Shown here: positions 7,686 through 15,905 of the stretch, one piece after another
How positions within the stretch are numbered: the stretch's first letter is position 1
How the letters are laid out: the number at the start of each line of letters is the position of its first letter
Source: Echinicola vietnamensis DSM 17526
GTDB taxonomy: Bacteria > Bacteroidota > Bacteroidia > Cytophagales > Cyclobacteriaceae
Assembly: GCF_000325705.1 (NCBI RefSeq)
Contig: NC_019904.1
Span: 5,129,501 to 5,193,500 of the forward strand
Direction: 5' to 3'
DNA length: 64,000 nt
Notes under the pieces: model-generated
Database searches by the model: none
Seen by the model: the letters and a program-made list of their open reading frames with translations, nothing else
Told to the model about the DNA's origin: nothing
Translations under genes and position numbers: made by a program

Positions 7686-8930
7686 TCACCATATAATCTT
7701 CTGCAATCGCTCAATTTCCCTTTTCAAGGTGGCTTTTTTGGTGTTAGATTTCGTATGTTTTATGGCTGCTTCATAGTATTGAATTGCTTTTATTTTATCG
7801 GATTGGGCGTATAGATACCCCAACAATTCATAGTATTGACTGCTTTCTCTTATGCCTAACTTTTCAGCTTCCGCAATGGCCATTTGGTGTCCGTAAACCT
7901 TGGAAAAAGCAAAGGTTCTGTTCAACGCAGTTATGGGGGAGTATTCCATCAATAGCAATTGATTGTACAATCGCAGGATATTTCCCCATTTATCGCCATG
8001 CTGAGTGGTGTGCCAGTAAGCTATGCCTGCTTCCAAATGATATTTTGAGGTTTCCTTTCCATTGGTGGCATTGACCAAATAATAAATCCCCCGTTCGATG
8101 AGTGACATATCCCATAGATTTTTGTCCTGTTCATCAAACAGAATGACTTCACCATTTTCGTCTGTACGAGCCTCGATTCGTGAACTCTGAAAACACATTA
8201 ACGCCATCAAAGCATTGGTTTGAGCTGAATTGGTGAGCGGGTTTTCGGTTAATACCAACATCAATCTTATTGCTTCCGAACAAAGCTCTTTCCGGATAAA
8301 TTTATTGCCCGATGTTGAATAGTAGCCCTCGTTAAATAGCAGGTACAACGTTTTTAAAACCGTTCCCTGTCTAGACTGGATTTCAGTTGTCGATAATGTT
8401 TTAATTTGGAAATCGGTGTTACGAAGGTTATTTCTTGCCCGTTGCAATCGCTTTTTAATGGTATCCCTTTTAGAGAGAAACGCATTGGCAATCTCTTCTA
8501 CACTAAAACCACACAGAATTTGAAGTGCCAATGCAATTTGACTTTCACCTGAATTGGCCGGGTGGCAGACGGCAAATATCATGGCCAACTGGCTATCTGA
8601 AATGAGTTGGTCATCAAATGATACCATTTCACTTGGCTCGGTATCACCTGACTTAAGGTCAGGCATGATCTGCTTTTCAAATACATCGGTTCGCTTGAAA
8701 TAATCCCTGGCCTTGTTTTTGGCCACTGTATAGAGCCAGGCCGTAGGATTTTCGGGAACCCCGTTGATTGCCCAATGTTCGGACGCTTTCAGAAAGGTGT
8801 CGCTGGTAATGTCTTCGGCAATTTCCATATGCTTTAAACCAAAATGACGGCATAATATTGCCGTCATTTTCGCGTATTCCTGTCGGAAAAGATGCGGAAC
8901 AAGTTCCCTATGTGATACTTGAGATTTCAA
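7686..8930 (-). CDS. ECF42-type RNA polymerase sigma factor with C-terminal extension
   Basis: The 414-residue protein has sigma-70 region 2 (about residues 10-80; ITSDTFLKASEHW and PTAWLYTVAKNKARDYFKR) and region 4 (about 120-185; ALQILCGFSVEEIANAFLSKRDTIKKRLQRAR). A long C-terminal extension of about 220 residues follows, with the signatures LYLLFNEGYYSTSG and AIAYWH/NQLLLMEYSPITALNRTFAF, as in the ECF42 class, where it is TPR-like and required for activity. No anti-sigma factor is present; ECF42 factors are instead linked to DGPF/YCII proteins, and one is encoded three bases away at 8934-9278. Confidence 0.9.
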   Translation of the reverse strand: MKSQVSHRELVPHLFRQEYAKMTAILCRHFGLKHMEIAEDITSDTFLKASEHWAINGVPENPTAWLYTVAKNKARDYFKRTDVFEKQIMPDLKSGDTEPSEMVSFDDQLISDSQLAMIFAVCHPANSGESQIALALQILCGFSVEEIANAFLSKRDTIKKRLQRARNNLRNTDFQIKTLSTTEIQSRQGTVLKTLYLLFNEGYYSTSGNKFIRKELCSEAIRLMLVLTENPLTNSAQTNALMALMCFQSSRIEARTDENGEVILFDEQDKNLWDMSLIERGIYYLVNATNGKETSKYHLEAGIAYWHTTQHGDKWGNILRLYNQLLLMEYSPITALNRTFAFSKVYGHQMAIAEAEKLGIRESSQYYELLGYLYAQSDKIKAIQYYEAAIKHTKSNTKKATLKREIERLQKIIW

Positions 8931-8933
8931 AAA

Positions 8934-9278
8934 CTAATCACGTTTTAGGACTTCTCGCACTTCTATACTTCCACCCACTTGATCAAAAATCGGATTACCC
9001 TTTGCCATTTCCACAGCCTCCTCAATGTTTTCGGCTTTTACAACCAGGTAACCACTGATAAATTCTTTGATTTCAGTGTAAGGCCCGTCTGTGACGACAT
9101 TATTCGGTTGTATCGTTTTGGCACTTTCCGGGCTTGGCAAGAGGGTGTTCCCTTTATCGACAATTTTGTTTTGTGCGGCAATCCCACCCAGCCAGTTCAT
9201 ACGTTCCTGCATTTGTTCGGGCGATGGTTTAAAGTCCGAAATGTCCTTTAATCTGAAAATTAATGCGAATTCTTTCAT
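8934..9278 (-). CDS. YCII-related (DGPF) protein, ECF42 partner
   Basis: The 114-residue protein carries the DGPF-type motif as TDGPYTEIKEFISGYLVV and the YCII ferredoxin-like fold pattern (MKEFALIFR at the start, IEEAVEMAKGNP near the end). It lies directly upstream of the ECF42-type sigma gene with a 3-bp gap, the standard pairing for this class. Its biochemical role is unknown; it may be the target of the sigma factor or a modulator of it. Confidence 0.9.
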   Translation of the reverse strand: MKEFALIFRLKDISDFKPSPEQMQERMNWLGGIAAQNKIVDKGNTLLPSPESAKTIQPNNVVTDGPYTEIKEFISGYLVVKAENIEEAVEMAKGNPIFDQVGGSIEVREVLKRD

Positions 9279-9393
9279 TTTGATAAATTTTTTATGTTCA
9301 CCCTAATGACGATTGGGCTTTCAAAATGGGGACAAAGCATTCAGGTTTTCTTTATAGTGTTACCCTCTAATTACAACATAGTCTGCTGTTTTT

Positions 9394-10314
9394 TTAATCT
9401 CCTTTTATGTGTTTTTTTATACCTTCTATTATCACATTCCAATCTTGACTATGTAGTTCATGTCCAGTGCCTTCTAGTGTAAGTAATTTTGACTTTTTTA
9501 TTTTTCTCACCAAAACACTTGCGTTCCTATAATGCCAAATTTTATCTTCCGTCCCATGTATCACTAAAGTAGGTTGTTGGATTTCATCTAATCTATCCCA
9601 AAACTTTTCGCCACCAGCTAAGGTGGCATGATTAAACATACTGATATAATTGTTTGCTCTATTAAATTCAGCTCTTATTAGGTTTTCAATTCTTTCTCTC
9701 TCAAACTCTTTTTTACCAGACATTAACTGGGAACCTTTAATTAAATAGGTTACCACACTATCTTCGTTAGTCCAGTCTACTGAACTAGCTTTACTATGAA
9801 AATCCAAAATTCGGGTATCCATTTCTGGAATACTTGGATCGGAATCTCCCCAAGGCCCTGTAGCAAAAAGTGTCATTGTTTGAATTCTTTCCGGATAATT
9901 TATTGCAGCAATTTGTGAAATTAGGCCACCTAATGACATCCCAACTAGATGTGCTTGATCGATTTCATAATCATCTAAAATTGCAATAACATCATTCGTC
10001 AAATCAACAATGTCATACTGTGCTTCACCTGGTTCGTAAAAGGTTGATTTTCCGACATCTCTATTATCAAAACGAATTACAAAAAAACCATTTGCAGCTA
10101 ATTGCGTGCAAAATTCCTCGTCCCAATATAACATGGAGACCGTAGCTCCTGAAATTAAAAGTATTGCGGGATTCTTTTCCTCACCAAAACTTTGGGTAAA
10201 AATTTCAACTTCATTGTTTTTTACTAATTGTTCTTTCATTTCAACCTTTTTTCGATAGCAGCTACTAACAAAAATGCTGCAAGCAATATATATTAATAAT
10301 AGTCTATTTTTCAT
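9394..10314 (-). CDS. Alpha/beta-hydrolase lipoprotein
   Basis: The 306-residue protein starts with a lipoprotein signal peptide (lipobox FVSSC, Cys about 19), so it is probably anchored at the cell envelope. The alpha/beta-hydrolase fold follows: the oxyanion strand AILLISGATVSMLYWDEE, RFDNRDVGKS, the nucleophile elbow GMSLGG, the acid in IHGTEDKIW and the catalytic His in EGTGHEL. All triad positions are present, so it should be an active esterase/hydrolase of unknown substrate. The gene is 70 bp downstream of the VOC gene on the same strand. Confidence 0.85.
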   Translation of the reverse strand: MKNRLLLIYIACSIFVSSCYRKKVEMKEQLVKNNEVEIFTQSFGEEKNPAILLISGATVSMLYWDEEFCTQLAANGFFVIRFDNRDVGKSTFYEPGEAQYDIVDLTNDVIAILDDYEIDQAHLVGMSLGGLISQIAAINYPERIQTMTLFATGPWGDSDPSIPEMDTRILDFHSKASSVDWTNEDSVVTYLIKGSQLMSGKKEFERERIENLIRAEFNRANNYISMFNHATLAGGEKFWDRLDEIQQPTLVIHGTEDKIWHYRNASVLVRKIKKSKLLTLEGTGHELHSQDWNVIIEGIKKHIKGD

Positions 10315-10384
10315 AGGGTAATACTCATGTTTTGTTGAACTTCAACTTCGTTTTAATGAAAGTATGATACCGTTGATCTGTGCA

Positions 10385-10801
10385 TCATATATTCTTATTA
10401 TATAGCAAATTGAATTTATGTCCATCCGGATCTGTAAACACGCACACGTAAAAGCCATTGTCGTCATAATAGGCTTTTCTATCGGTGTTTGAATCGAAAA
10501 CAATGGTACCACCTGCTTGCTGGATTTCAATTACCCAGTCGTCATACGCAGCCTTAGTATCAGCTGCTAAGGAAAACATGACTTCATTGCCTTGGCTTAG
10601 GTCTGCTGTTTTACCCTCCAGGCTCGATTCCAGCTTTTCTTTTCTGAAGAAGTGAATCACAAAGTTATCTGGTCCAAAAAAGAAACTGACCAGATCGTCA
10701 GAAGGCCTACCATTTAACTGAAAGCCTAAAGATACATAAAATGATTTCGTGCGATGTATGTTCTCTACGGCCAGGTTGGCCCAAATCTGTTTTGTTTTCA
10801 T
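10385..10801 (-). CDS. VOC-family (glyoxalase/bleomycin-resistance fold) protein
   Basis: The 138-residue protein has the paired beta-alpha-beta-beta-beta units of the vicinal-oxygen-chelate fold: KQIWANLAVENIHRTKSFYVSLGFQLNG in the first half, and AYYDDNGFYVCVFTDPDGHKFNLL in the second. It belongs to the small stand-alone glyoxalase-like proteins of unknown substrate. The metal-ligand pattern is only partly apparent, and the typical N-terminal His is missing. It starts 12 bp after the end of the DUF2703 gene, probably in the same transcript. Confidence 0.85.
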   Translation of the reverse strand: MKTKQIWANLAVENIHRTKSFYVSLGFQLNGRPSDDLVSFFFGPDNFVIHFFRKEKLESSLEGKTADLSQGNEVMFSLAADTKAAYDDWVIEIQQAGGTIVFDSNTDRKAYYDDNGFYVCVFTDPDGHKFNLLYNKNI

Positions 10802-10813
10802 GATAATTATATT

Positions 10814-11281
10814 TTAGCTGCATTCGCAGTCTGATTTTTCTTGTTGACTTTCGTTTAAGGACTTTAAAATATATGGTGACATTTCCATTTTTTTTGACTC
10901 CTCTCGAGGTTCAAAGTAGCCCTTTAACAAAACCTCTATCAGGATTTCTTTTGTGGGTTCAGGCAAGGTTAAATCCTTCCACGTCCATTCCCTTTCTTCA
11001 GAATTATCGTGGATATGGTTCGGGTAAAAATCTAAATAGCCTACCCGTATGGTAGGTGAAGCGATAATTTGAGCTTTTTCAGCCTCTTCTGTATTTTTTA
11101 CTTTGGTTGACTTCAACAAGATTTCACAGTCAATATGATCAAAGAGCTTTTGTACCTCCTGAATGGCCGATGTTAATTTGCCTTGTACTGTGTCACAAGC
11201 CGAACAGGAACTGCTTGTGTCGTTTGACATCTCTACTTGAATGATCTCTACTTTTAATACGCTTTTTGTCTGCGCTTCCAT
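10814..11281 (-). CDS. DUF2703-family cysteine-rich protein
   Basis: The 155-residue protein matches DUF2703: a CSACD motif early on (about residues 22-26; SSCSACDTVQGKL), a thioredoxin-like alternation of strands and helices, SPTIRVGYLDF in the middle and the C-terminal CECS. The conserved cysteines suggest a redox or metal-binding role. DUF2703 genes often sit next to SigZ-type sigma factors, and one starts the operon just upstream (11341-11889). The family function has not been established. Confidence 0.78.
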   Translation of the reverse strand: MEAQTKSVLKVEIIQVEMSNDTSSSCSACDTVQGKLTSAIQEVQKLFDHIDCEILLKSTKVKNTEEAEKAQIIASPTIRVGYLDFYPNHIHDNSEEREWTWKDLTLPEPTKEILIEVLLKGYFEPREESKKMEMSPYILKSLNESQQEKSDCECS

Positions 11282-11340
11282 TTTTCCTAATGATTTAAAT
11301 TATAGTTTATTCGCTGAAAGCACTGAAAAGACGCAAAATA

Positions 11341-11889
11341 TTATAGCGTATTTAGACAACAACTTTTGGTAATGTTATAGGACAGTAACTGGTCCCCTGA
11401 AGCTTCTACCTTGCCGCATTCATCAAATCTTTCTCGCAGTATTTTTCTGGCCCTTTGAATTCTTGATTTGGTGGCCGTCAATGATAAACCTAGCTTTTCT
11501 GCAATTTCTTTTTGAGGTACTCCCTTGATGTCGGAGAGATGTAATGGCCGTGCATACTTGCTGGGTAGCTGATCCATAAACTTGTGCAGCCAAACAAAGA
11601 AATCTTCGTCATATCCGCCTTCTTGTTCTCTACTTAGGTTGGTTTGGTCATCAGTTGGGACAATCTTTTTTGATCTTTTGTAATGGTCGTTGATGGTGTT
11701 TTGGGTAATGCGATAAAGCCAGGGTGTGATGTGGGCTACATCGTTCCTTTGCTCACAATGATTCGTGACTTTAATCAGTACGGTTTGCAAAATATCCTCA
11801 GCATCGTAAGTGTTTGACACTCGTTTTCTTACATAAGCGTGTAATTGCCTCTGATAAGTTTCCCAAATGGTATATACATCGCACTTCAT
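11341..11889 (-). CDS. sigZ: SigZ-type ECF RNA polymerase sigma factor
   Basis: The 182-residue protein has sigma region 2 (YDAEDILQTVLIKVTNH, then PWLYRITQNTINDHYKR) and region 4 (PLHLSDIKGVPQKEIAEKLGLSLTATKSRIQRARKIL). The cysteine-containing C-terminus (FDECGKVEASGDQLLSYN, then SCCLNTL) is characteristic of SigZ-like factors. Such cysteines may bind metal or sense redox state, by inference only. Its start overlaps the stop of the upstream hydrolase gene by 4 nt (ATGA), and the DUF2703 gene follows 59 bp downstream. Confidence 0.85.
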   Translation of the reverse strand: MKCDVYTIWETYQRQLHAYVRKRVSNTYDAEDILQTVLIKVTNHCEQRNDVAHITPWLYRITQNTINDHYKRSKKIVPTDDQTNLSREQEGGYDEDFFVWLHKFMDQLPSKYARPLHLSDIKGVPQKEIAEKLGLSLTATKSRIQRARKILRERFDECGKVEASGDQLLSYNITKSCCLNTL

Positions 11890-12401
11890 ATCTGTAAGTC
11901 TTTAATTATTCCAGCTAATTCTTTCGATTTGCTAAGCATAGGCCAATGACCTCCATCCAATTTTTCAAAATTAATGCTACCCTTAACAGGGTTTGCCTTT
12001 ATACTGTTAGAGAAGTCAGCTCCAATATAGAATTTAGGCATTTTATCTAGGGCACCCTCGTGTATCTTTGCTTTATCGGTAACCGTCTTGCCCGGGTGGC
12101 CAACCATTTTGTTTAATAAATAGTGTTTTTGAGATTCCGATAAAAATGGTTGGTCCATTAATTCTTCCTTCGTGGGTGGTGGCCATAAACCATTGTTTTG
12201 CTCAATGGCGCTGGTTTCTGCAGCCTCATCCAATCCTGCTACCTGCAGGAGCGATTTCCCATTTTCAGGTAAAAAGGCCACAATAAATATCAGCCCCGCA
12301 ATTTTCTCTGGAAAACGTGCTGCTGCCAGGGGTTCCCAAATAGATTGGTCAGACCAAGCGCCAGGAATTAAGATGAGTCTCATGTTGCTTCGTTTTATCA
12401 A
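11886..12401 (-). pseudogene. Alpha/beta-hydrolase with internal deletion (nucleophile lost)
   Basis: At 171 codons the product is about 60 residues shorter than the small alpha/beta hydrolases it resembles. It opens with the oxyanion strand (MRLILIPGAWSDQSIWEPLA) but passes directly to ARFPEKIAGLIFIVAFLPENGKS, which normally follows the nucleophile helix. The segment that should hold PGHG and the GxSxGG elbow is absent, while the late part, including the catalytic-His region LDGGHWPMLSK, remains. The frame is otherwise open and overlaps its neighbours by 4 nt on both sides, so it is still translated within the operon. It is probably catalytically dead. Met 12383 is an alternative start. Confidence 0.72.
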
Positions 12402-13477
12402 TACACTTCTTTCTGGTCCTTCGGTAAAATAGGTGGTACGATCGATGGCCAGCCATTAATGTTTGCCCCTGCATGGGCCACATTCCTTGCACTTCTCAGA
12501 AAAGGAACAGGGAAATTGAGCGGTGGATCTGAAACTTCATTTAGCGATGCCATATCCGCTTTGGAAAGCTCCACTTCCATGGCCTTAAGGTTATTGGTCA
12601 GGTGTTGCATGGTACGAACCCCCATAAGCGTAGAAACCACTCCAGGCCTGGACAGAACCCAGGCCAATGCAATTTCTGTAGGGGTTACACCCTTCTCTTT
12701 TGCAAGTTTTATTAACCTATCAATTACGTCATAGGTTCCTTCAGAGAACTCTGGGTTTTCATAGCGTTCGCTGAGCTTTTCTCCCTTGTTTTCTCTTGTG
12801 TACTTACCGGTCAGAATGCCTTGCTTCAAAGGAGACCATGGCATAACGCCCAAGCCCATTTCCTTGGCCATTGGAATCAATTCTCCTTCAGAGGTTCGTT
12901 CCAATAGGGAATATTCCGTTTGCAAACCAATAAAGGAAGACCATCCGCGAAATTGGGCAATCATCTGGGCTTGGGAAATTTTCCATGCAGGTGTGTCGGA
13001 AATGGCGATGTAACGCACTTTCCCCGCAGTGACCATATCGTGAAGGGCGGACATGGTTTCCTCGATAGGCGTAAACTCGTCATACGCATGAACCCAGTAC
13101 AAATCAACGAAGTCAGTTTGAAGGCGTCTCAGTGAGTTTTCCAGTGACTCGATCATTGTCTTCCGACTGGTGCCTCCACCGTTCGGATCCCCGGGGTACA
13201 TGTTTCCAAAAAACTTGGTAGCGATCACCATGCTGTCCCTTCTTATATTATTTTCCTTTAAATGGTCCCCTATGATTTTTTCGGAATGTCCCTTGGTGTA
13301 TATATTGGCCGTATCCACTGAATTCCCTCCCATCTCCATGTATTTGGCCAGGATGGCTTTTGAATCTTCGGGTGAGGCTCCATATTCCCAATCCAATCCG
13401 AAGGTCATCGCTCCCAGTGTCATGGGACTTATCCGCAGCCCTGATCTACCAAAAGTTCGATAATGTGTTAAATCCAT
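12398..13477 (-). CDS. Aldo/keto reductase
   Basis: The 359-residue protein is a full-length AKR-superfamily NADPH-dependent oxidoreductase. The (beta/alpha)8 barrel carries the standard signatures: GAMTFG near the N-terminus, VDTANIYTKGHSEKIIG with the catalytic Asp and Tyr, ATKFFG with the Lys, DLYWVHAYD with the His, and the cofactor-binding tail RPGVVSTLMGVRTMQHL. It resembles the yakc/YajO-like group; the substrate is not predictable. The last 4 bases overlap the next gene, making it the likely first gene of the run down to 9394. Confidence 0.92.
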   Translation of the reverse strand: MDLTHYRTFGRSGLRISPMTLGAMTFGLDWEYGASPEDSKAILAKYMEMGGNSVDTANIYTKGHSEKIIGDHLKENNIRRDSMVIATKFFGNMYPGDPNGGGTSRKTMIESLENSLRRLQTDFVDLYWVHAYDEFTPIEETMSALHDMVTAGKVRYIAISDTPAWKISQAQMIAQFRGWSSFIGLQTEYSLLERTSEGELIPMAKEMGLGVMPWSPLKQGILTGKYTRENKGEKLSERYENPEFSEGTYDVIDRLIKLAKEKGVTPTEIALAWVLSRPGVVSTLMGVRTMQHLTNNLKAMEVELSKADMASLNEVSDPPLNFPVPFLRSARNVAHAGANINGWPSIVPPILPKDQKEVY

Positions 13478-13537
13478 GTAGTTTACTTTAATGTTTATTA
13501 TTGTCCTGGAACCATACCCTGGGTTTATTAATGGTTG

Positions 13538-14095
13538 CTATTCCCTCGTGTAGCTTAACAGTAACGTCCCGTTTGTATAAGCTTTTGATTTTGTCAAATG
13601 AAGGTTAATGGCTTTTTCCTGTGCCTTGAACAATGGTTTGCCTCCTCCCAGTAAAACCGGAAACAACAAAAACCTATATTCATCAATTAACCCCAGACCT
13701 GTCAACTGTTGGACCAGGCTGGCACTGCCAATGATCATGATATCTTTCCCTTCCTTTTCCTTCAAAGACCTTACTTCTTGCTCAAGCCCTTTCACCGCCA
13801 GGTGGGCATTGTTCCATTCCAATTGTCCCAACGTACTTGAAAAGACCACTTTGTGCATTTTATTCATAATATCGGCCAGAGGTTCTTCTTCCTGCGATAC
13901 AGTAGGCCAGTATTGGGCGAGGCTTTCATACGTGGTCTTTCCAAAAAGGAACCTATCAACATGCTGATAGGCCAATGCAATATCCTCCTCCATCTCCGGT
14001 AAAAATTTACTGGTCACAAAATCCATTTCCTGGCCTGCCTTACCAGCCATATAACCGTCCATGGAAAGAAATTCATACGCTATTAGTTTTCCCAT
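13538..14095 (-). CDS. Dihydrofolate reductase family protein (RibD C-terminal-like)
   Basis: This 185-residue RibD-C-like protein begins MGKLIAYEFLSMDGYMAG and has the motifs DRFLFGKTTYESLAQYWP, DIMIIGSASLVQQLTGLGLIDEYRFLLFPVLLGGGKPLF. It is paralogous in fold, but not closely similar in sequence, to the protein at 5283-5819. The GKTTYE and GSASLVQ loops are the presumed NADPH-binding elements. It is transcribed with the same polarity as the aldo/keto reductase 60 bp downstream. The physiological substrate is unknown. Confidence 0.86.
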   Translation of the reverse strand: MGKLIAYEFLSMDGYMAGKAGQEMDFVTSKFLPEMEEDIALAYQHVDRFLFGKTTYESLAQYWPTVSQEEEPLADIMNKMHKVVFSSTLGQLEWNNAHLAVKGLEQEVRSLKEKEGKDIMIIGSASLVQQLTGLGLIDEYRFLLFPVLLGGGKPLFKAQEKAINLHLTKSKAYTNGTLLLSYTRE

Positions 14096-14204
14096 AATAT
14101 ATTGATTTCAAAAACAGTAATCAGGTTTTGGACAACCCCAAATGCCACACAACCGTTTTAAAGCAATCCTTTATGTTTGCGGCAATTCTGATAAATGGTT
14201 CACC

Positions 14205-15017
14205 TCAAGGACTGCTTAAAAATTGCAGTACCAATCGTTCAAATTCATTTATTCTTTCAATATTTGAGAGGTGGACAACAGGCAAAACCTTAAGTGTAGC
14301 ACCTCGAATTACTTCATGCATAAGCTTACTGTGTTCCGGTTTGGTAACTTGATCATGCTCACCCGCCAAAATCAATGTTTTATTAGGTATAAGGGCATTG
14401 GTTTTGCGAAAATCAGCATCTCTAACTGCTGCATACGCCCCTGCAAGCCCGATGGGTGAGGTACTGAGGATCATTTTTCGAAAAGGAACAACTCTATTCT
14501 TCTGGTTATTTATCATTTGCTTTGGAAACCACCCATTGATGAAGAGCTCTTCAAAGTGTGACATATCTGAACCGTTTCGAAGTAAATGAATGTTCTCATT
14601 CCAGATGGTATCGGGACCGAGGTATGGAGAGGTGTTTGCAAGAATTAATTTATCTAACCTGTGAGGCACATGTACACCTAACCACTGCCCGATAAAACCT
14701 CCGAGCGAAAGGCCGCAAAAATGGGCTTTCTCAATACCGAGGTAATCCATTAACTCTATGACATCTTTTGCCAAGCGCGCTACAGAGTAATCGCCAACAG
14801 GGCTTTCAGATAAGCCATGTCCTCTTGTATCAAACCGCAAAAGCCTGTAGCTTTTGCAAAAGGCCTCCACCTGTCCATCCCACATGGCCAGATCCGTAGC
14901 TATTGAATTGGACAACACCAAAACAGGATTAGTAACCTCACCGTCAATTTTATATACAATTTCACAACCATCCTGGGTGGTAAAATACTTACGATCAAGC
15001 CCATTCTTTTTGACCAT
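14205..15017 (-). CDS. Alpha/beta hydrolase, 3-oxoadipate enol-lactonase-like
   Basis: The 270-residue protein has a complete alpha/beta-hydrolase triad: nucleophile elbow CGLSLGG, acid in LAGEHDQVT and His in LPVVHLSNIE. The early motifs PVLVLSNSIATDLAMWD and RLLRFDTRGHGLSESP are those of PcaD-type 3-oxoadipate enol-lactonases. No other beta-ketoadipate gene is nearby, so the true substrate may differ. Its first codons and about 125 bp of upstream DNA are repeated in degenerate form at about 31750-31956. Confidence 0.85.
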   Translation of the reverse strand: MVKKNGLDRKYFTTQDGCEIVYKIDGEVTNPVLVLSNSIATDLAMWDGQVEAFCKSYRLLRFDTRGHGLSESPVGDYSVARLAKDVIELMDYLGIEKAHFCGLSLGGFIGQWLGVHVPHRLDKLILANTSPYLGPDTIWNENIHLLRNGSDMSHFEELFINGWFPKQMINNQKNRVVPFRKMILSTSPIGLAGAYAAVRDADFRKTNALIPNKTLILAGEHDQVTKPEHSKLMHEVIRGATLKVLPVVHLSNIERINEFERLVLQFLSSP

Positions 15018-15143
15018 TTGTAGATTGGTTTTCGTTAATCAAAGTGCCTGCTCAATTGATCCACTTCATTGTTTCAAATTTAGGTGTTCATCACCAATCA
15101 TATGTATGTACAATGCGACAATCAAAAGGGTCATTTGCGACTT
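14940..15143 (-). repeat. Long imperfect repeat, copy 1 (hydrolase start plus leader)
   Basis: About 200 bp covering the first 25 codons of the enol-lactonase-like gene and its upstream region are matched at about 31750-31956 in the same orientation. The leader part (15013-15143) aligns almost without gaps at roughly 80 percent identity by eye. Shared stretches include TTCGTTAATCAA and AGGTGTTCATCACC, and the outer end is TGCGACT. In gene direction the leader has two GTCGCA words. Both copies keep an open minus-strand frame ending GDEHLNLKQ. Confidence 0.75.
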
Positions 15144-15377
15144 GTTGAAAAGAAAGGACCAAAAGCCCTCCCACCGGTCCGGGACAATGGCCCGGGCATC
15201 CCGGAGGAATACAGGAAAAACATATACAAAGTTTTCTTCCGCCTGAACAGGGACAGACAACCTCCTGGGCCGTCAATTATCAAAGCCATCCTCTCTGAAA
15301 ACAATGGGGGGATATGGACAGGGTCCCCTGTGGGAGGACGCACCGTTTTCCATTTTACCGTACCGTTGGAGCAATAA
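15144..15377 (+). pseudogene. Histidine-kinase ATPase-domain remnant
   Basis: The plus-strand frame encodes the end of a HATPase_c domain: the N box-distal VRDNGPGIPEEYRKNIYKVFFRLNRDR, then IIKAILSENNGGIW and the closing GGRTVFHFTVPLEQ. The G2 box that should read TGxGLS is deleted between PPG and SII, and no dimerisation domain or start is present upstream. It is therefore a 3' relic of a sensor kinase, fused to the unrelated repeat region just before it. Confidence 0.75.
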
Positions 15378-15575
15378 TGAGCGTGCCCATTTCTCTTCAT
15401 ACATACTGATTACCCGTAAATGAAGCTGGTTTAACGTGACACTCCCACTATTCTCTCGTGCAATGGCAGCTTTTTCATGCCCCATTACCATCCTCAGCTA
15501 TATTCCCCCTGATCCAGTTCATGTCAATCCCTAAAGGTTCTGGTCCATACAAAAATCCGCCAGGCTTCCCAATTT

Positions 15576-15599
15576 TGTTAAAGCAATATCGCTTTAACA
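15576..15599. promoter_or_regulatory. Perfect 9-bp inverted repeat, candidate operator
   Basis: TGTTAAAGC and GCTTTAACA are separated by six bases (AATATC), with the right arm ending 17 bp before the ATG of the thioredoxin-like pseudogene at 15617. The symmetry, AT-richness and position suggest the binding site of a dimeric repressor. No cognate regulator is adjacent. A transcriptional hairpin is a less likely alternative because no T tract follows. Confidence 0.5.
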
Positions 15600-15616
15600 T
15601 AAATATTGACAAAACT

Positions 15617-15847
15617 ATGGCAAAATCAACATTCTACCATGCAGGATGTCCTGTATGCGTGAACGCGGAACAAGAATTACTGCAACTGGTTGAAAAATCG
15701 GAGGTAGAAATCATCCATTTGGGGGAGTCCAAAAATCACATTTGAAGGCAAGGAGGATCGGAATAAACAGGCGGAGCAGGTGGCAATGGCTTTATGCCGA
15801 AGTTCCTTGACCTGTATGGGGACTGCCTGCCTAACTTTGCGGGGTAA
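15617..15847 (+). pseudogene. Thioredoxin-fold protein, frameshifted
   Basis: The first 42 codons read MAKSTFYHAGCPVCVNAEQELLQL and continue EVEIIHLGESK, the start of the small thioredoxin-family proteins with a CPVC redox pair. Translation then ends early at 15745. The remainder of the domain can be followed in another frame as a degraded tail (GFMPKFLDLYGDCLPNF, ending at 15847), consistent with one or more frameshifts. A candidate operator palindrome lies immediately upstream. Confidence 0.62.
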
Positions 15848-15905
15848 TTGAATAAGAAATGAAAAATAGGCCTCTTTAATCCTTCATCGCTTATATTTAC
15901 ATAAC

